The notes beneath the pieces were generated by a model, which was not told the origin of the DNA, ran no database searches, and saw only the letters and a program-made list of their open reading frames with translations. From positions 558,001 through 622,000 of the forward strand of contig NW_026516220.1 of the NCBI RefSeq assembly GCF_025602895.1: DNA of 64,000 bases. Direction: 5' to 3'. The stretch comes from Polychytrium aggregatum. Its lineage: Eukaryota > Chytridiomycota > Chytridiomycetes > Polychytriales. The position numbers and the translations under genes were made by a program. Below, in pieces: positions 25,401 to 37,600 of this stretch (position 1 is the stretch's first letter; every line of letters starts with the position of its first letter).

Positions 25401-28400
25401 CCGCTCATCATCGACCCCTCTGGACAAGCCACGGCCTTCCTGCTCAACGAGTACAAGGACAAGAAGATCACCGTCACCAGTTTCCTGGACGACTCCTTCC
25501 TCAAGGTTCTCGAGAGCGCCCTCCGCTTCGGCAACCCGCTCCTGGTCCAAGACGTGGAGAACCTCGATCCCATCCTGAACGCCGTCCTCAACAAGGAGCT
25601 GCGTCGCACTGGCGGCCGTGTCCTTATCCGTCTCGGTGGCCAGGACATTGACTTTTCGCCTGCGTTTACCCTGTTCCTGTCGACGCGCGATCCCTCTGTC
25701 AACTTCCCGCCGGACATTTGCTCCCGAGTCACCTTTGTCAACTTCACAGTGACTCGTAGCAGTCTCCAGAGCCAGTGCTTGCACCAGGTTCTCAAGGTCG
25801 AGCGCCCAGACACCGATCGCAAGCGCACCGATCTCATCAAGCTCCAGGGCGAGTTCCAGCTCAAGTTGCGCCATCTCGAAAAGTCGCTGCTGCAGGCCCT
25901 CAACAACTCCAAGGGCAACATCCTCGACGACGACAACATCATTTCCACCCTCGAGACCCTCAAGCAGGAGGCCGCCGAGGTCACCCGCAAGGTCGTCGAG
26001 ACCGATGTGGTCATGAAGGAAGTCGAGTCGGTTACGTCCATGTACACTCCGCTGGCGCAGGCGTGCAGTTCCATCTTCTTCATCATGGAACAGCTGAGCC
26101 AGCTGCACCACTTCTATCAGTTCTCGCTTGATTTCTTCATGGAAATCTTCCAGCACATCATGCACAACAACCCCAACCTCAAGGGCCTCACCGACTACAA
26201 CCAGCGCCTGTCGATCCTGCTCAGGGATCTCTTCAAGGTCTCATACACGCGCGCCTCCCAGGCTTTGCTGCACGACGATCACATCACCTTTGCTATCCTG
26301 CTTGCACACGTTATGCTGCGAGGTAGCAACGACCAGATCGACGACCTCGACTATGACTTTTTCCTCACGGGTGGCGAGCGCGTTGGAGCCGCCAAGCCTG
26401 CCAACGAAATTGTCGATGTTGTTGGCGAGGAAGCGGCCAATCGCCTGGCGGACCTGGCCAGAATCCCCGCGTTCAAGTCGGTTGCGGAGCACTTGGCAGC
26501 CAACGAGGCCGAGTGGCGCGCCTTTAGCGGTGACCTCACCCCCGAGACACGCATTCCACACTGCTGGGCGGATGCATCTTCCGAGCGATGTAAGTGCTGA
26601 CCCGTATGCGGGGGGGGGGATGCAAATGGCAGCATCCCGCGGTTCTGTGGGAGTGGGATACGCATCGTTCATCTTAACGGGATATCCTGGAATTGCCATC
26701 TGACTGTGTCATTTCGCTCTCCATCGCCTTCTGCACGTTTACTAATCCTTGCCGAATGATCCCCTAATCGTCACCGTAGCCCCCGTGGTTGATGCTTTCA
26801 GGAAGCTGATTCTGATCAAGTGTGTCCGCCCCGATCGACTCACCTCGGCCGCGACGACCTTTGTGGACGCTGTCTTTGGCAGCACTTTCATGTCCGATCC
26901 GCTCAACCTCCGCAGCGTCGTCCTGGAGGAGCTCTCGAGCTCGACCCCGGTCGCTTTCTGCTCTGTGCCGGGCTTTGACGCCAGCTACAAGGTCGAGAAC
27001 TTTGCCCACGATGTGTCGACCCGCATCACCTCGGTGGCCATGGGCTCGACGGAAGGTTTTGCCCTTGCCGATAACGCCATCTCGACCGCGGTCAAGTCTG
27101 GCAGCTGGGTCCTGCTCAAGAACGTTCACCTGGCCCCCTCGTGGCTCGGCCATCTGGAGAAGAAGCTCCACAGCTTGAAGCCCCACAAGGACTTCAGACT
27201 GTTCCTCACGATGGAGACCAACCCCAAGGTTCCGGTGAACCTTCTGCGCCTGTCGCGCGTGCTCATGTTCGAGCCTGCCCCTGGACTGAAGGCCAACCTC
27301 ATCCAAAACCTGAACAGCATTCCGGCCGCCAAGCTGACCAAGGGCCCTGTCGAGCGCACCCGCCTCTACTTTGTTTTGGCCTGGCTCCATGCCGTCGTGC
27401 AAGAGCGCCTGCGCTACGCCCCGCTGGGCTGGACCAAGGTTTACGAGTTCAATGACTCTGAACACGACATGGCGCTGCTGATCATCGACAACTGGCTTGA
27501 GGCCACGAGCCAAGGCAGAAGCAACATCTCGCCGGATCGTATTCCCTGGGACGCCATCAAGACCCTGATCCGAGAAACGGTTTATGGAGGCAAGATCGAC
27601 AACGAGTTTGACCAAACCCTCCTCGACTCGTTTGTAAACAAGCTCTTCCGACCCGAGAGCTACGATGTTGGATTCCCGTTGGTTGAAAGGTCTGAGGATG
27701 GCGAGGCCCTCATCATCCCCGAAGGCACCAAGCTCGAGCAGTTCGTGTCGTGGGCGCAGCAGCTCCCAGAGCAGCAGCCACCCTCGTGGCTCGGACTGCC
27801 CAACAATGCCGAGAAGGTTCTCATGGCTTCGAAGGGTAAGTTGGGTTGCTGTGGCCTCGCGGCGATGCCACAGCTTGCAGCCTATTCCCGCAGCTGCCAA
27901 TCGAGGACATGGCTGCAATGGTTTTGCGGGCAGAGTCGCTCGAGCGCACACCGTCGCCGGAGGCGCCCACGCTCATGCTTGTATCCACCCCAGGTCTGTC
28001 CATGATCTCTAACGTTCGCAAGATGAGAAGTCTCAACGAAGAGGAGGATGTCGTTAACTCCTCGGGAGCCACGACCAAGGCCAGCTCCGCCGCCCAGCCC
28101 GCATGGATGCGCGTCATCATCTCGTCGGTCGACGAGTGGCTCGCCATGCTTCCGGAGGTTCGTTGTCTGATGTGCACGACATCGCCGTCTGTGCCTTGGC
28201 TGCTTCCACGTCGTGTCAGTTGGACTCATTGCGCAATGCGCCGCCTTTCTTGCAGAACCTCACCGCGATGATCAAAACGACCGAGAGCATCAAGGACCCG
28301 CTCTTCCGCTTCTTCGAGCGCGAGAACAAGATTGGCAAAAAGCTTCTATCGTCCGTTCGAAGCGATCTCACCGACCTGCGCAAGGTCTGCGAGGGCCAGC

Positions 28401-29350
28401 TGAAGCAGACAAACCATCTCCGAGCACTTATCGACTCGGTTACCAAGGGTAAGTCCGCACAGCCCTGCCGATTTTCATGCGTCTGGACTCGGGAGACCCA
28501 CCCCAGTGATCGATGCCACTTGCAGCGTCCGCCACCCGGCACCCCACACCTGCCCAGCTCTGTGCTAACGGTGAGACCGATACCCTCCCCTCATTTAGGT
28601 GTCATTCCCCAGCACTGGATCAAGTTCAAGGTCAGCAAGGATCTCTCGCTGACCCAGTGGATGAGCGACTTCAATATGCGCCTTGCCCAACTGTCCCACG
28701 TTTCGTCCAAGACTTCATTCAGCGACCTCGATGTCTGGATCGGCGGACTCTTCATTCCCGAAGCCTTCATCACCGCCTCTCGTCAGTCTGTGGCCCAGCG
28801 CAACCAATGGTCGCTCGAGGAACTCGAACTCCAGTTCGAGTTCAACAGTAGCAGCAGCGACGGCTTGGGTTTCAACATCTCAGGTCAGCATTGCAGCTTG
28901 CGTGCGCCAATCGGTCGGCGTTACGCATTTCTGGCGTGTATCTGGATATGCGAGCCAAGCGCGCCCATATTGGCTTGGCCTTGCTGACAGAGCACTCCAT
29001 GCCCACCGCTATTCCTTCCCACTTTCCACACAACTGCTGACCTTGCCTCGCTTCATTCTTATTTCTTCCATGGCTTCGCGCCTCCAGGTCTTCGTCTCCA
29101 GGGTGCCATCTGGAAGGACAATGCCCTTGTTCTCTCTTCCGACATTGCCACCAAGTTGTCGGGCACCCGCATCCGATGGGCCAAGACGTCCGAGGCGGCC
29201 TCGGCCAAGCGCCGCGCCCTCGGACTTCCTGTCTACCTCAACTCTGATCGTACCGAAGTTCTCTTTGTCGCGAACCTGCCTGCGGAAGCCCTCTCTGAGA
29301 ACTCCAAGGTGATCCAGCGAAGCGTTGCGATCATCGCCGCCAACTTCTAG
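13404..29350 (+). CDS. DYNC1H1: Cytoplasmic dynein 1 heavy chain
   Basis: This is the minus-end-directed microtubule motor subunit. Thirteen exons: 13404-13776, 13914-14213, 14389-16307, 16499-16834, 16973-17326, 17520-20911, 21048-24564, 24654-26589, 26780-27835, 27994-28157, 28256-28448, 28599-28883 and 29088-29350. They total 14,088 nt, or 4,695 aa, the usual family size. The tail covers roughly residues 1-1700. AAA1 has P-loop [10 protein letters not shown] (about residue 1973) and Walker B CFDEFN; AAA2 has GPSGSGKT (about 2284); AAA3 GPPGSGKT (about 2655) with [11 protein letters not shown]4 [13 protein letters not shown] (about 2996) with FIMDESN. The long stalk coiled coil and microtubule-binding tip follow across the intron 24565-24653. 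The AAA1 block LGRFVLVF with DFQAMGRIF and the block [20 protein letters not shown] near the C terminus are typical of dynein 1, not of axonemal or IFT dynein. All four P-loops look intact. Introns cluster at the 5' end and in the last 3 kb. Confidence 0.96.
16331..16349 (+). repeat. Poly(T) run in a dynein intron
   Basis: Nineteen T residues lie 22 nt after the donor of the intron 16308-16498. The run is far from the acceptor at 16498, so it is not the usual polypyrimidine tract. Confidence 0.9.
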
Positions 29351-29666
29351 GGGGCGCCAGCCCTTGTCCTCGTCCGCTCCCCCGCAGCCAAACACAACTT
29401 TCTCTGGAATTCAAAGTTGTGACCTCTTGAGTGCCTTGTCTGGCCACATTGGATCCTTCCTCTGCGCCCTCCCCCAGTCGTTCCGAATTCGCTCAGTATC
29501 CCTTTTATTTGCGCTCATAAGCACCCAACAATCTGCTCAAAAATATATCTAAGCGCACAACAACTCGCACAGGCCGGATACATGGCAATCGATGTTTGAC
29601 TGTGAGGGAGGGGAGGGGAACGATATTTGGGAAGGAAATGCACCACCCATCTGGAGAAAGGGCCAC
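29351..29666. other. Tail-to-tail region between dynein and the cyclase
   Basis: About 316 bp separate the two convergent stops. The stretch holds both 3' UTRs and has AT-rich pieces near 29505-29560. No ORF or RNA gene is supported. Confidence 0.6.
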
Positions 29667-32600
29667 CTATTGACTCAGGTTGCTGGTCGACTGTGCGCGG
29701 TGGTGATTGGCAGCCGACAGACAGGCCGTCTCCTCAGGCAGCCTTAGTGGCATGTCCTCCTTGCCAACCAGCCAATATGTTGTCATGATACCCTTGCCCT
29801 ATGCATCGGCATGGCCGTCGGCGCAACCCGTGAGCATTAGCTGCATGTTTTGGCTCATCGATTGATGCGACAGACCAACGTGGCTGGACCTGCTCGCCGA
29901 GCCGTCTCCCTCATACAACAGCGAGTCAAACCCTTGCATCCGACAGAGGCCGCAAAAATGCACATACCTTGACCTTGGTTTCACCTCGACACACCAGCTC
30001 GTATCCACCGTTCCTCTTGAGTGCCTGGTATGTCGCTTCGCTGATTTGAATGCGCATCGGATCGCCCGACGACATCATCCGGGAGGCAACATTCATGGTG
30101 TCTCCAAACAAACAGTATCTGTCGCGAATTGTAGCGATGAGAGGTCCGAATGGCGATAAGCGGTCCGAATGGCGATAAGCGGTCCGAATAACCATGAGAG
30201 GCCCGAGTGACGATGAGAGGCCCGAATGACGATGGGTCTCCATGCGCCCATGCCGCGTGGCAGATTTACGAGCCAAGAATGCGCTGTTGGTTCACGGCTG
30301 CACAAGCCCCTGATCGCCGTCAGCTTACCGAGGCATCTTGAGCCCGACCACTCCTGCCACCACTGGCCCCGTGTTGATGCCGATCTGGATCTTGAGCCGG
30401 AAATCAGGTCGGCCTGGCAGCGTGAAGTTGAGCGCTGCGGCGAGGAGATTCAGCGCCAGATTGGCGATTTCACACGGATGCATTTGCCCGTTGCGCATCG
30501 GCAGTCCCGAGGCAACGACGTAGCTGTCGTTGATGGTCTCGACTTTGTAGGCGTCATGCTGGCTGATAACCTGTGTCCAAAAGTTGTCAGTTGGGGCTGA
30601 GCCACAGTGCGGCGGCTGCATCTACTTCTGACAACGTTCGTATCTACTCTTGGCAGCGGTTCGCTCGATCGGCAGCGACGAAGCAGCAGCACTTACTCCA
30701 TCAAACAACGTGTACAATCCGTTGAGCAGATCCACCATCTCCAGGGCCGTGCTCTGTGCGCAAACATCGGCGTACCCGACGATGTTCGAGAAGAGAATGG
30801 TGCACGAATCGAATGGCTCGGGTATAATCTGATTGCCCGCGACCAGCTGCTTCTGGATGTCGGCCGGGAGCATCTGCGACAACAGGGCGTCGGACTTGGC
30901 TTTGGAAATGTCAACCTGCTTGATCAGTTTCTCGATTTCAGCCTGCTTCTGCATGTCCGTGGCTTTTCTAAACTCTTCGAGACGGACTTCTTCAGTCAAG
31001 TCTCGGACAATGCCCGTAAATAGATGGGCTCCGTCCTGGCAACAACAAGCAGGAGCGCATGAGCATGGGAAGAGCGTGGGCGTGGGAGAAGCATGAGTGT
31101 GCGTCTCTCGATTTCAGCCTCGATACAGAGCCCGAAATGTCGTCGCACTCGTGACCTCAATCAATCGAGCACACGGGCACAGAGAAGATACAGGACCATG
31201 TTGCATCGGTGCAATTACCTCCAACACCTCCGAGACTGAAATATGGACTGGGAACATTGTACCGTCTTTCTTGAGGCCGAATGCCCTTCGTCCATAGCCG
31301 ATGATTTTCTTGATGCCCGTGGTCAGGTAGTTTGTCAAGAAGGTGTCGTGGACAGCAGCGATCTCCGGTGACTGCAGGATCTTGACGTTAAGACCAATGA
31401 CTTCATCGGCAGTATAGCCAAACATGCTCTCTGCCGCACTGTGGCGATGACATCCAGCATTGACCCTGTTAGAGATGCTTCCAGCGTCGCCCGTGCAACA
31501 ATGCTCGCTTGGAAGCGCCGATGGCGAACGCCATCTCAATACAAGCACCGAGAGCCCGTATCACATGGCCAAACCCTATTTGGACCGCTCGATGGGTGTG
31601 GCCCACGCTTATTGCTGCATGATACCTTACCTGTTGAACCGCACGATGATTCCAGACGGATCAATGTTGATGATGCCGTTGATGACGGTGTCGAGCACAG
31701 AGTTGAGAACCCGTCTCTCAACAAGCATCTTGGCCTCGGCATCATGAACAGAGGCTTCCATCTGGATCTCCTTCTCCTGAAGGGAGTACAGGGCCTGCAG
31801 CTCGTTTTCGTGAGTCTCCAACAACTCCTTCATCTCGAGCTGCTGCGACGCCTCAAGCTGGAGAGTACGATCTTGGATGCTGCTCTCGAGTTTCTCGAGC
31901 TCCGCCTTGTGGATCTCCAAAGTAGAGTCACGGGCCTGTTCGTGTTTCTTGATGAGCCGAATTATGGTGGAGGCGCTCTTGTTGTCTGGGTCCGCCTCGA
32001 TATCGTTGCGTTCATCGTCCGAGTCTTCTTCCTTTGTAGTGTTCTCGAGGGGACCAGCAACGCCAGCAACACCAGCGACACCAGCGACACCAGCGACACC
32101 GGCAGTACCGGCAGCACCGGTAGCCACAACCGGGGCCAAAACAGACTTGATCATTGTAGCAGAGGCCACGGACGAGACATCGCTCTTTCCTCCGTCGCTC
32201 TTGTTATCGGAATGTGCATCAATATCGCTCATGGAGGCATGCTGCGAGGCAGGTTGGGACACCGTCGTTCGAACGAGCTTCGGGGCAGGGAAACCCTTGA
32301 TCGATTGCACTCTAAGCAAACGCGCAGAGGTTTGCAGCCAACGATTGTAGATGGTAGTAACAGGGACAGGAGAGAGGCAAAGTAAGCTACCAGACCGGTT
32401 CCAAGAGATAGGAGATTCGGACCGGCTATCACTCGCGAGTCGGGCGGCTCTGTGTGTGTGGGGGACAAACTCGAGTCGATATGAGACCACTTTGCACGCA
32501 CTGCCTACCGGGCTTCCTGCTGGCCACGAAGGGCCTTGAGTTGGATCCTGTGTGATTTTGTCATTTTCTTGCATTCGGCGATGTGCTGGGCCTCGAGCAG

Positions 32601-33713
32601 GGCTAGTTTTGCCAACTCGCGCTGAGCGACCAGACGCTCCTTCTCGAAATGCAACTCGATCGTCTGTCCGGCGATGAGCTCAGACATGGCAAGTACTTGC
32701 TGAGCCTTGGTGGCCTGCAAATCTTCGTAAGACTGGAACTCGAGGTCGAAGCGTTCCTTGGCCTGGGACATTACGATGCAGAGCTTAGTATGTCAGGAAG
32801 ATCAGCCTCTGGGCCCATGAAGACACCACAAGCAACTCACATGTTTCAGCTCAAGTTGCTGGATTTCTTGTAGCTGGTCTGAAACTCGCTTGTCTGCAGC
32901 GCTTTGATGGTTCATGCGCACGAGGAACTTTTTCTGCATCGTCCGCCGGACCTCGACCTGCACAGAGTGCGATTGTGTTAGAATGCAGCCAACATCGATC
33001 AGAGAAGAGGTGGGCAGGAGAAGAAAGGGCTCTCTATCGGAGGTTCAGCATTCGAAAACTAATATCTTGCCTTCCGGCCTCTCGACGACGGCTTGGGCGA
33101 CACTTACTCGCTCATGTACATTCTGCATCTCATCAAGCACCCGCTCGTACTGGATCTTGCGCTCCTGTGCCATAGCGAGCTGGCGGCGCTGCTTGTCGTG
33201 CTTGTTCACCATGTGTGCTGTCATGGCATCGAACATGTTGCGCTTCTCGGTCAGGGTCCACTTGACCCGGGCGGCTTCCTTGGAGGCTGCGTCCTGGTCC
33301 ATGATAGTCTTGTCTCTGCGCTTCATGTCGCGGACGGTCTGGCGCTGGATCTTCTTGGCTTTCTTCCGCGCATCGCGGGCGGCAATCAGCCGCTGGAAGG
33401 TATCTTTGAGCTGCTGGAACTCACCCTGCTGCAGCTTCTTGAGATGCACCAGCTCGGCGTCGTGGCGCTGGTTGAGATAGGCCTCGTCCTCCTTGCGGAG
33501 GACTTCCTTCTCAGAGTCCTTCATGCCCTCTTCGATGCGAATGCAGTCGTTGCGCAGACTCTCGAAAAAGTGCAGCGTCTGATTGGTCATAAAGCCTTTG
33601 AAGTGCGACTGCATCTCTTCGTTGGTGGAGTGTGTGCTGCCGCCAATATTGCCTTGGGCGTCTCGGCTGTCGCCGGCCCCTGCATGGGTCATGTCGTTGT
33701 AGGACAGCTCCAT
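29667..33713 (-). CDS. Coiled-coil / PAS / guanylate cyclase with altered metal site
   Basis: Minus-strand exons 33713-33108, 32957-32841, 32762-32509, 32311-31631, 31438-31219, 31035-30697, 30570-30329, 30118-29968 and 29798-29667 give 913 aa in frame. Residues 1-320 are almost pure charged coiled coil. A Ser/Asp linker with a GVA repeat and a second coil follow. A PAS domain lies at about 535-640 ([44 protein letters not shown]). The class III cyclase domain covers about 670-890. Purine-selecting residues are Glu750 (KVETIND) and Cys822 (YCLFGD), as in guanylate cyclases. Transition-state residues Asn829 and Arg833 are kept, as is the second metal Asp754. The first metal Asp is replaced by Asn710 (ILFSNIVGY). 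No TM segment is seen, so a soluble cGMP-forming enzyme or dimer subunit is likely. The ATG at 33713 is the first in frame; an upstream exon is not excluded. Confidence 0.88.
30133..30235 (-). repeat. Degenerate ~20-nt tandem units in a cyclase intron
   Basis: The intron 30119-30328 contains about five related units built on GATGAGAGGCCCGAATG and GATAAGCGGTCCGAATGGC. They explain the short ORFs here; they do not look like exon sequence. Confidence 0.75.
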
Positions 33714-34686
33714 GTTGGTGTGGTTGTCAGCTGAAATTGCTAATGTCCTGCGGGTGCTGTTAGCGTCGCTGGCAGGATGTTGGGACGTTTGTCGATAACT
33801 GGGCTGGGATGTGCTCGCTCAAAGCGTGGAGAAGCAGAAAGAAGCCGTGGAGCGAAAATGCGGGGCCCATTTTGTAAGATTCACACCCCGGATGGCTGCT
33901 CGTCGCTCGCAGAGGCCGGCGCACTCATTTTTCGCCGTTGCCATTGATCAGCTTCTCCATCCCGGTCTCAATCAGCGCGACTGGAATTTCCACCCTGCCA
34001 GCCTCTGTCTTCGACTCGCGCTGCTATTGTCCCGGCCAATCCTGCGGCCACAATCGCGGCTGGTTCCAGATCGTGTTGAGACGGACCGAGGCCCACCACC
34101 AGCGAGCGCTGTCGAGGCCCTGGACAAACCCCACTGCGGAATCTGCCACATGGGCGATCGAGTGACCTTCTGAGCAGAGCCCGGCCGCCGACCAACCAGA
34201 AGCAAAGAGCGCTGAAGACGCCGATCGTGGCCCGAGGAGCCCTCTCCCACCACAACCAAGGTTTGAGTCCAGTGTGCTGCTTTCATCAAGGTCAAGTGCT
34301 GCGAGTTCCCACGATGTCAGGAGCTGCGGGGGCCCCCAGATGCCACACCGCATGGAATCGTGGTGTGCAACGTGATCACTGTGCATGGCGAAGGTGGAGA
34401 CCGGAGAGGGATGAGCGGGCTTCGCTCGGAGGCGGTCGTTTATTGCATATGGCCTGCAGGCCATCAACAACTACACTGTGAAACGGGAGCATGCGCGCCC
34501 GTATTTCCTGAAAGCGTGCGGCTGGGAATGACGCGGACCAGGTTCTTGGCCAGCAGCCCGCCCTCCGAGCGACGGGGGGGGGGAGCTGACCAATGATCAG
34601 GTGTATTTGATGGTCGATGATGCCGCATCAGCAACAAATAAATGGCTAACGGACCCTTCCTTTCACCAGGATCCCCGGCAGCTATT
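33714..34686. other. Intergenic region between cyclase start and P5A ATPase end
   Basis: These 973 bp should hold the cyclase promoter and the P5A 3' end. A plus-strand ORF from ATG 33892 to 34173 ends with a Cys/His motif (PHCGICHMG), and several further short frames follow to 34530. None matches a family I know, so no gene is called. Confidence 0.5.
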
Positions 34687-37600
34687 CTAGTCTAGAAGCA
34701 GGCTGGGCTTGGGACGGTTGTCCGAGAACATGGTGGCCATTCCCATTTCCCACAGCCATGCACCACCAAAGTCAAAGACCATGGTCGCCAGCAGCTTGTA
34801 GCGGAACTAAGGGACAGGAGGCAAGTTGAGTGGTTGCGCAAGGTTTAGTAGCTACTCTAGGCGCTTGGGGCGCTGATGTGGGGCGCCTGCATAGCATACA
34901 GATCCAGATCAACACCTACATCGTCAGGGAAGGGAACCAGCTGCATCCAATCGTTCAGGACGCTGGAGAACTCCGTTGCTGCCGCAAAGGCAATGCAGGT
35001 GACCGAGAACAGGCTGTTGTAGAGTGGCTTGTTCTCAACAAGACTCTCCCGGAAGGGCCGTCCTTGGTAGTTGATCGCAAACGTCGAGATCTGCATGATC
35101 AGGGAGACGAGGTACACGGCGCTGTTGAGGAGATTGGGCTGGAACTCGGCATCAAGGTTGATGTTTTCGTCGCTGAGGAGGAAGGACATCGAGGGGGGGG
35201 GTGAGCATCAATGCGTTGTAGACCGGTCGATTTGGCCAAAGGCCGTCGCTGCCTCCACGACAAATATAGATCCAGCGCCACTCCGAGGCGGCGAGCAGCA
35301 CGGGATGCTCGGTGAAAACCAGAACCAACACTTACAGGTCCTCAGAGTAGTCGATCGCAAGCTGGCGGATGTAGATCAGGGAGGTAACGTGGATGGCCGC
35401 CTGTCCCAAGACCGACAGTATGATATACAGATTGAAGATGTTGGCCTGGGGGCGCTTCTTGGACAGAGTTTCGACAGACTATTGGGCAGAATCGGATGAG
35501 GAGGTGCCCCAGTTAGTGCCGGTTGACAATTGCAAGGGCGGCGACAGACGATGGCGACGATCTCACAAGGACCGACCGCCAACGAGTGTGCTCGCATGCA
35601 AGCCAATAGCATGGTGGGCGATCGATGAGGGAAACAGTGCAGATAGCGGCAAAGAGGAAGCAAGATGCACCCGAAGCACGCTCCGCCTTGTTCGAAATCG
35701 CCAGTGGATAAATGGTCGACAACATACCGAAGACTTGGCGATGGCAAAGAAGCACACGGTCATCATCATTCCTCCGATCGTCGCCTGCCAATCGCCTTGC
35801 TTGATGCCAGCGAGATAAAGGACACTCATCGAGTATGCCGAGATCAGGCAGTTCAGGGCTAGGATCTTGTACATCTGCATCATCGCGACGAGTGTCGAGC
35901 GGCCCTGGCGAACAATGTTGACGACTGTCATCCGCGCCGCACCGATGGATGAGTACAAGGAGCAGTCGAACGGCACACAGTGGTTTGAGAGATAAGGACA
36001 GCGTCCAACTGCAAGTCGCACCTGACATCACGCTGGACAACTTCGAGGTGAACGGGGCGGCAACCGAGGCATCGCCAAACTTGATAGTCGGCACTTCGCC
36101 GTCCATGTCGTTCATCATGTTCTGGATCTGCTCCTCCAACTGCTTGGTCTTGGCCTGCAAATCGGCACCCCGGGCGTTCTGAATGGAGGGAAAGCGGCAC
36201 CAGCAGTAGTCAGTACCGAGGACATGGCCAAGCCTGTGCATCATCGTCACCATTTGGATCGTAGCATCGGAGTCTACTTACCCTGTTTGGTTGGCCGACG
36301 ACTTGTGTCTGGGGGGGTTGATCGGGCATGGCGGGCAGGCCCCACTTTTGCCGCATGGCTTCCTGCTGCTCCTTGATCGCTTTCAGACGTCGCTGCTTCA
36401 TGATCTCGTTGAGCCTCTCGATATCCTCGGCCTTGCCGTCGAGCAGGGCAATGCCGACATGTGCCTGCTTCAGCGCACCCACATCGTTGGTTCCGTCGCC
36501 ACACATCAGCGTCGTGTAGCCAGCCTTCTTCATGTCCGTCAAGATCGTCTCCTTCTGAGACGGTGAGACGCGGGCATACACCCACAGTCTCGGCAGGAGC
36601 TCGGCGTACATTGGCGTGTTTTGAATCACAGCGAGACCACGGCCCGTGATGCACAGATCGTACTGGGTCAGTCGCTTGGCAATCGAAGACTCCTGCAGGT
36701 CCACGGAAAACTCAATAGACTCGTCGATCGTCCTCCAGGTCAGGGCGTCGCCATCGCGCACATCGCCGATGAGGACGTCGCGGGTGGCAATCTGGACTTC
36801 GCTCGCAACGTGGCAGGCCGTCAGGGCGTTGTCGCCCGTGATCATGACGACGCGATGAGACGAGCTCGAAAGCATCTTGACGGCTTGGACAGCATCGGGC
36901 TTGAGCGGGCAGTGGAAGACAAGGAAGCCGGCAAAGTGCAGGTTGCTCTCGATTTCCTCACGCAGGAGATGGCGCGACTGCGCCGCCTTGGTGCCCTCCA
37001 AAAACTTGTAGCCCAGAGCCAGAACGCGGCTGCCTCGTCGAGCCCAGTACTTGTATATGTCGTCGTACGATTCGGGAACGGATGTGTACATTTCGCGCAG
37101 GGTTTCGGGGGCGCCTTTGACGGCAACAAAGGTTCGGGGTTGGGTGTGTTCGGCAGTCGCGAGCAGAGACACAGTCGACATGCGCTTCAGGCTGCTCGAG
37201 AAGGGGAAGCGTCTCAAAATGCGGATGCTGTCTTTGCTGGACCGTTTGGTCGCAGCATCGGCAGCTGGAATAACAAAGTCGCCGGGCTGCATGGCCCACT
37301 CGATCGACTCGAGGGTGTTCTTTTCCATGGGATCGCCAATGGTGCCGTCCTCAAGCTGAACGAGGGCATGGGCAGCCGCTAGCGTAAACGTGGTCTCACG
37401 AGGGAACCGATCCTTCTTCTTGATGGCAGCCTTGTCGGCAAGGGTGGCGTCCTTATCAAAGTCCAAGCCGGCAACGCCCTCGACGAGCAAATTTTCGACG
37501 GTAAGCGTGCCAGTCTTGTCGAAGCAGGCAATGTCGATCTTTCCGGCAAACGGAATGCGGAAGGGCTCGGTGCAGAAAATGTAGACCTTGGCCAGGGCGA

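Noticed and set aside
27846-27993. Dynein exon reading [16 protein letters not shown]
   Set aside because: The acceptor at 27993 joins to [11 protein letters not shown], which continues the family sequence; the upstream reading would need a 38-nt intron.
13404-29350. Axonemal or IFT dynein heavy chain
   Set aside because: AAA1 and C-terminal blocks match cytoplasmic dynein 1, so this gene does not by itself prove a flagellum.
29667-33713. Adenylate cyclase
   Set aside because: The base-selecting pair is Glu/Cys as in guanylate cyclases, not Lys/Asp.
34857-35189. P5A ATPase ending at the stop 34857-34859
   Set aside because: That frame runs through a donor (GAT/GTAGGT at 34919) and would lose the last membrane segment; a downstream exon restores it in phase.
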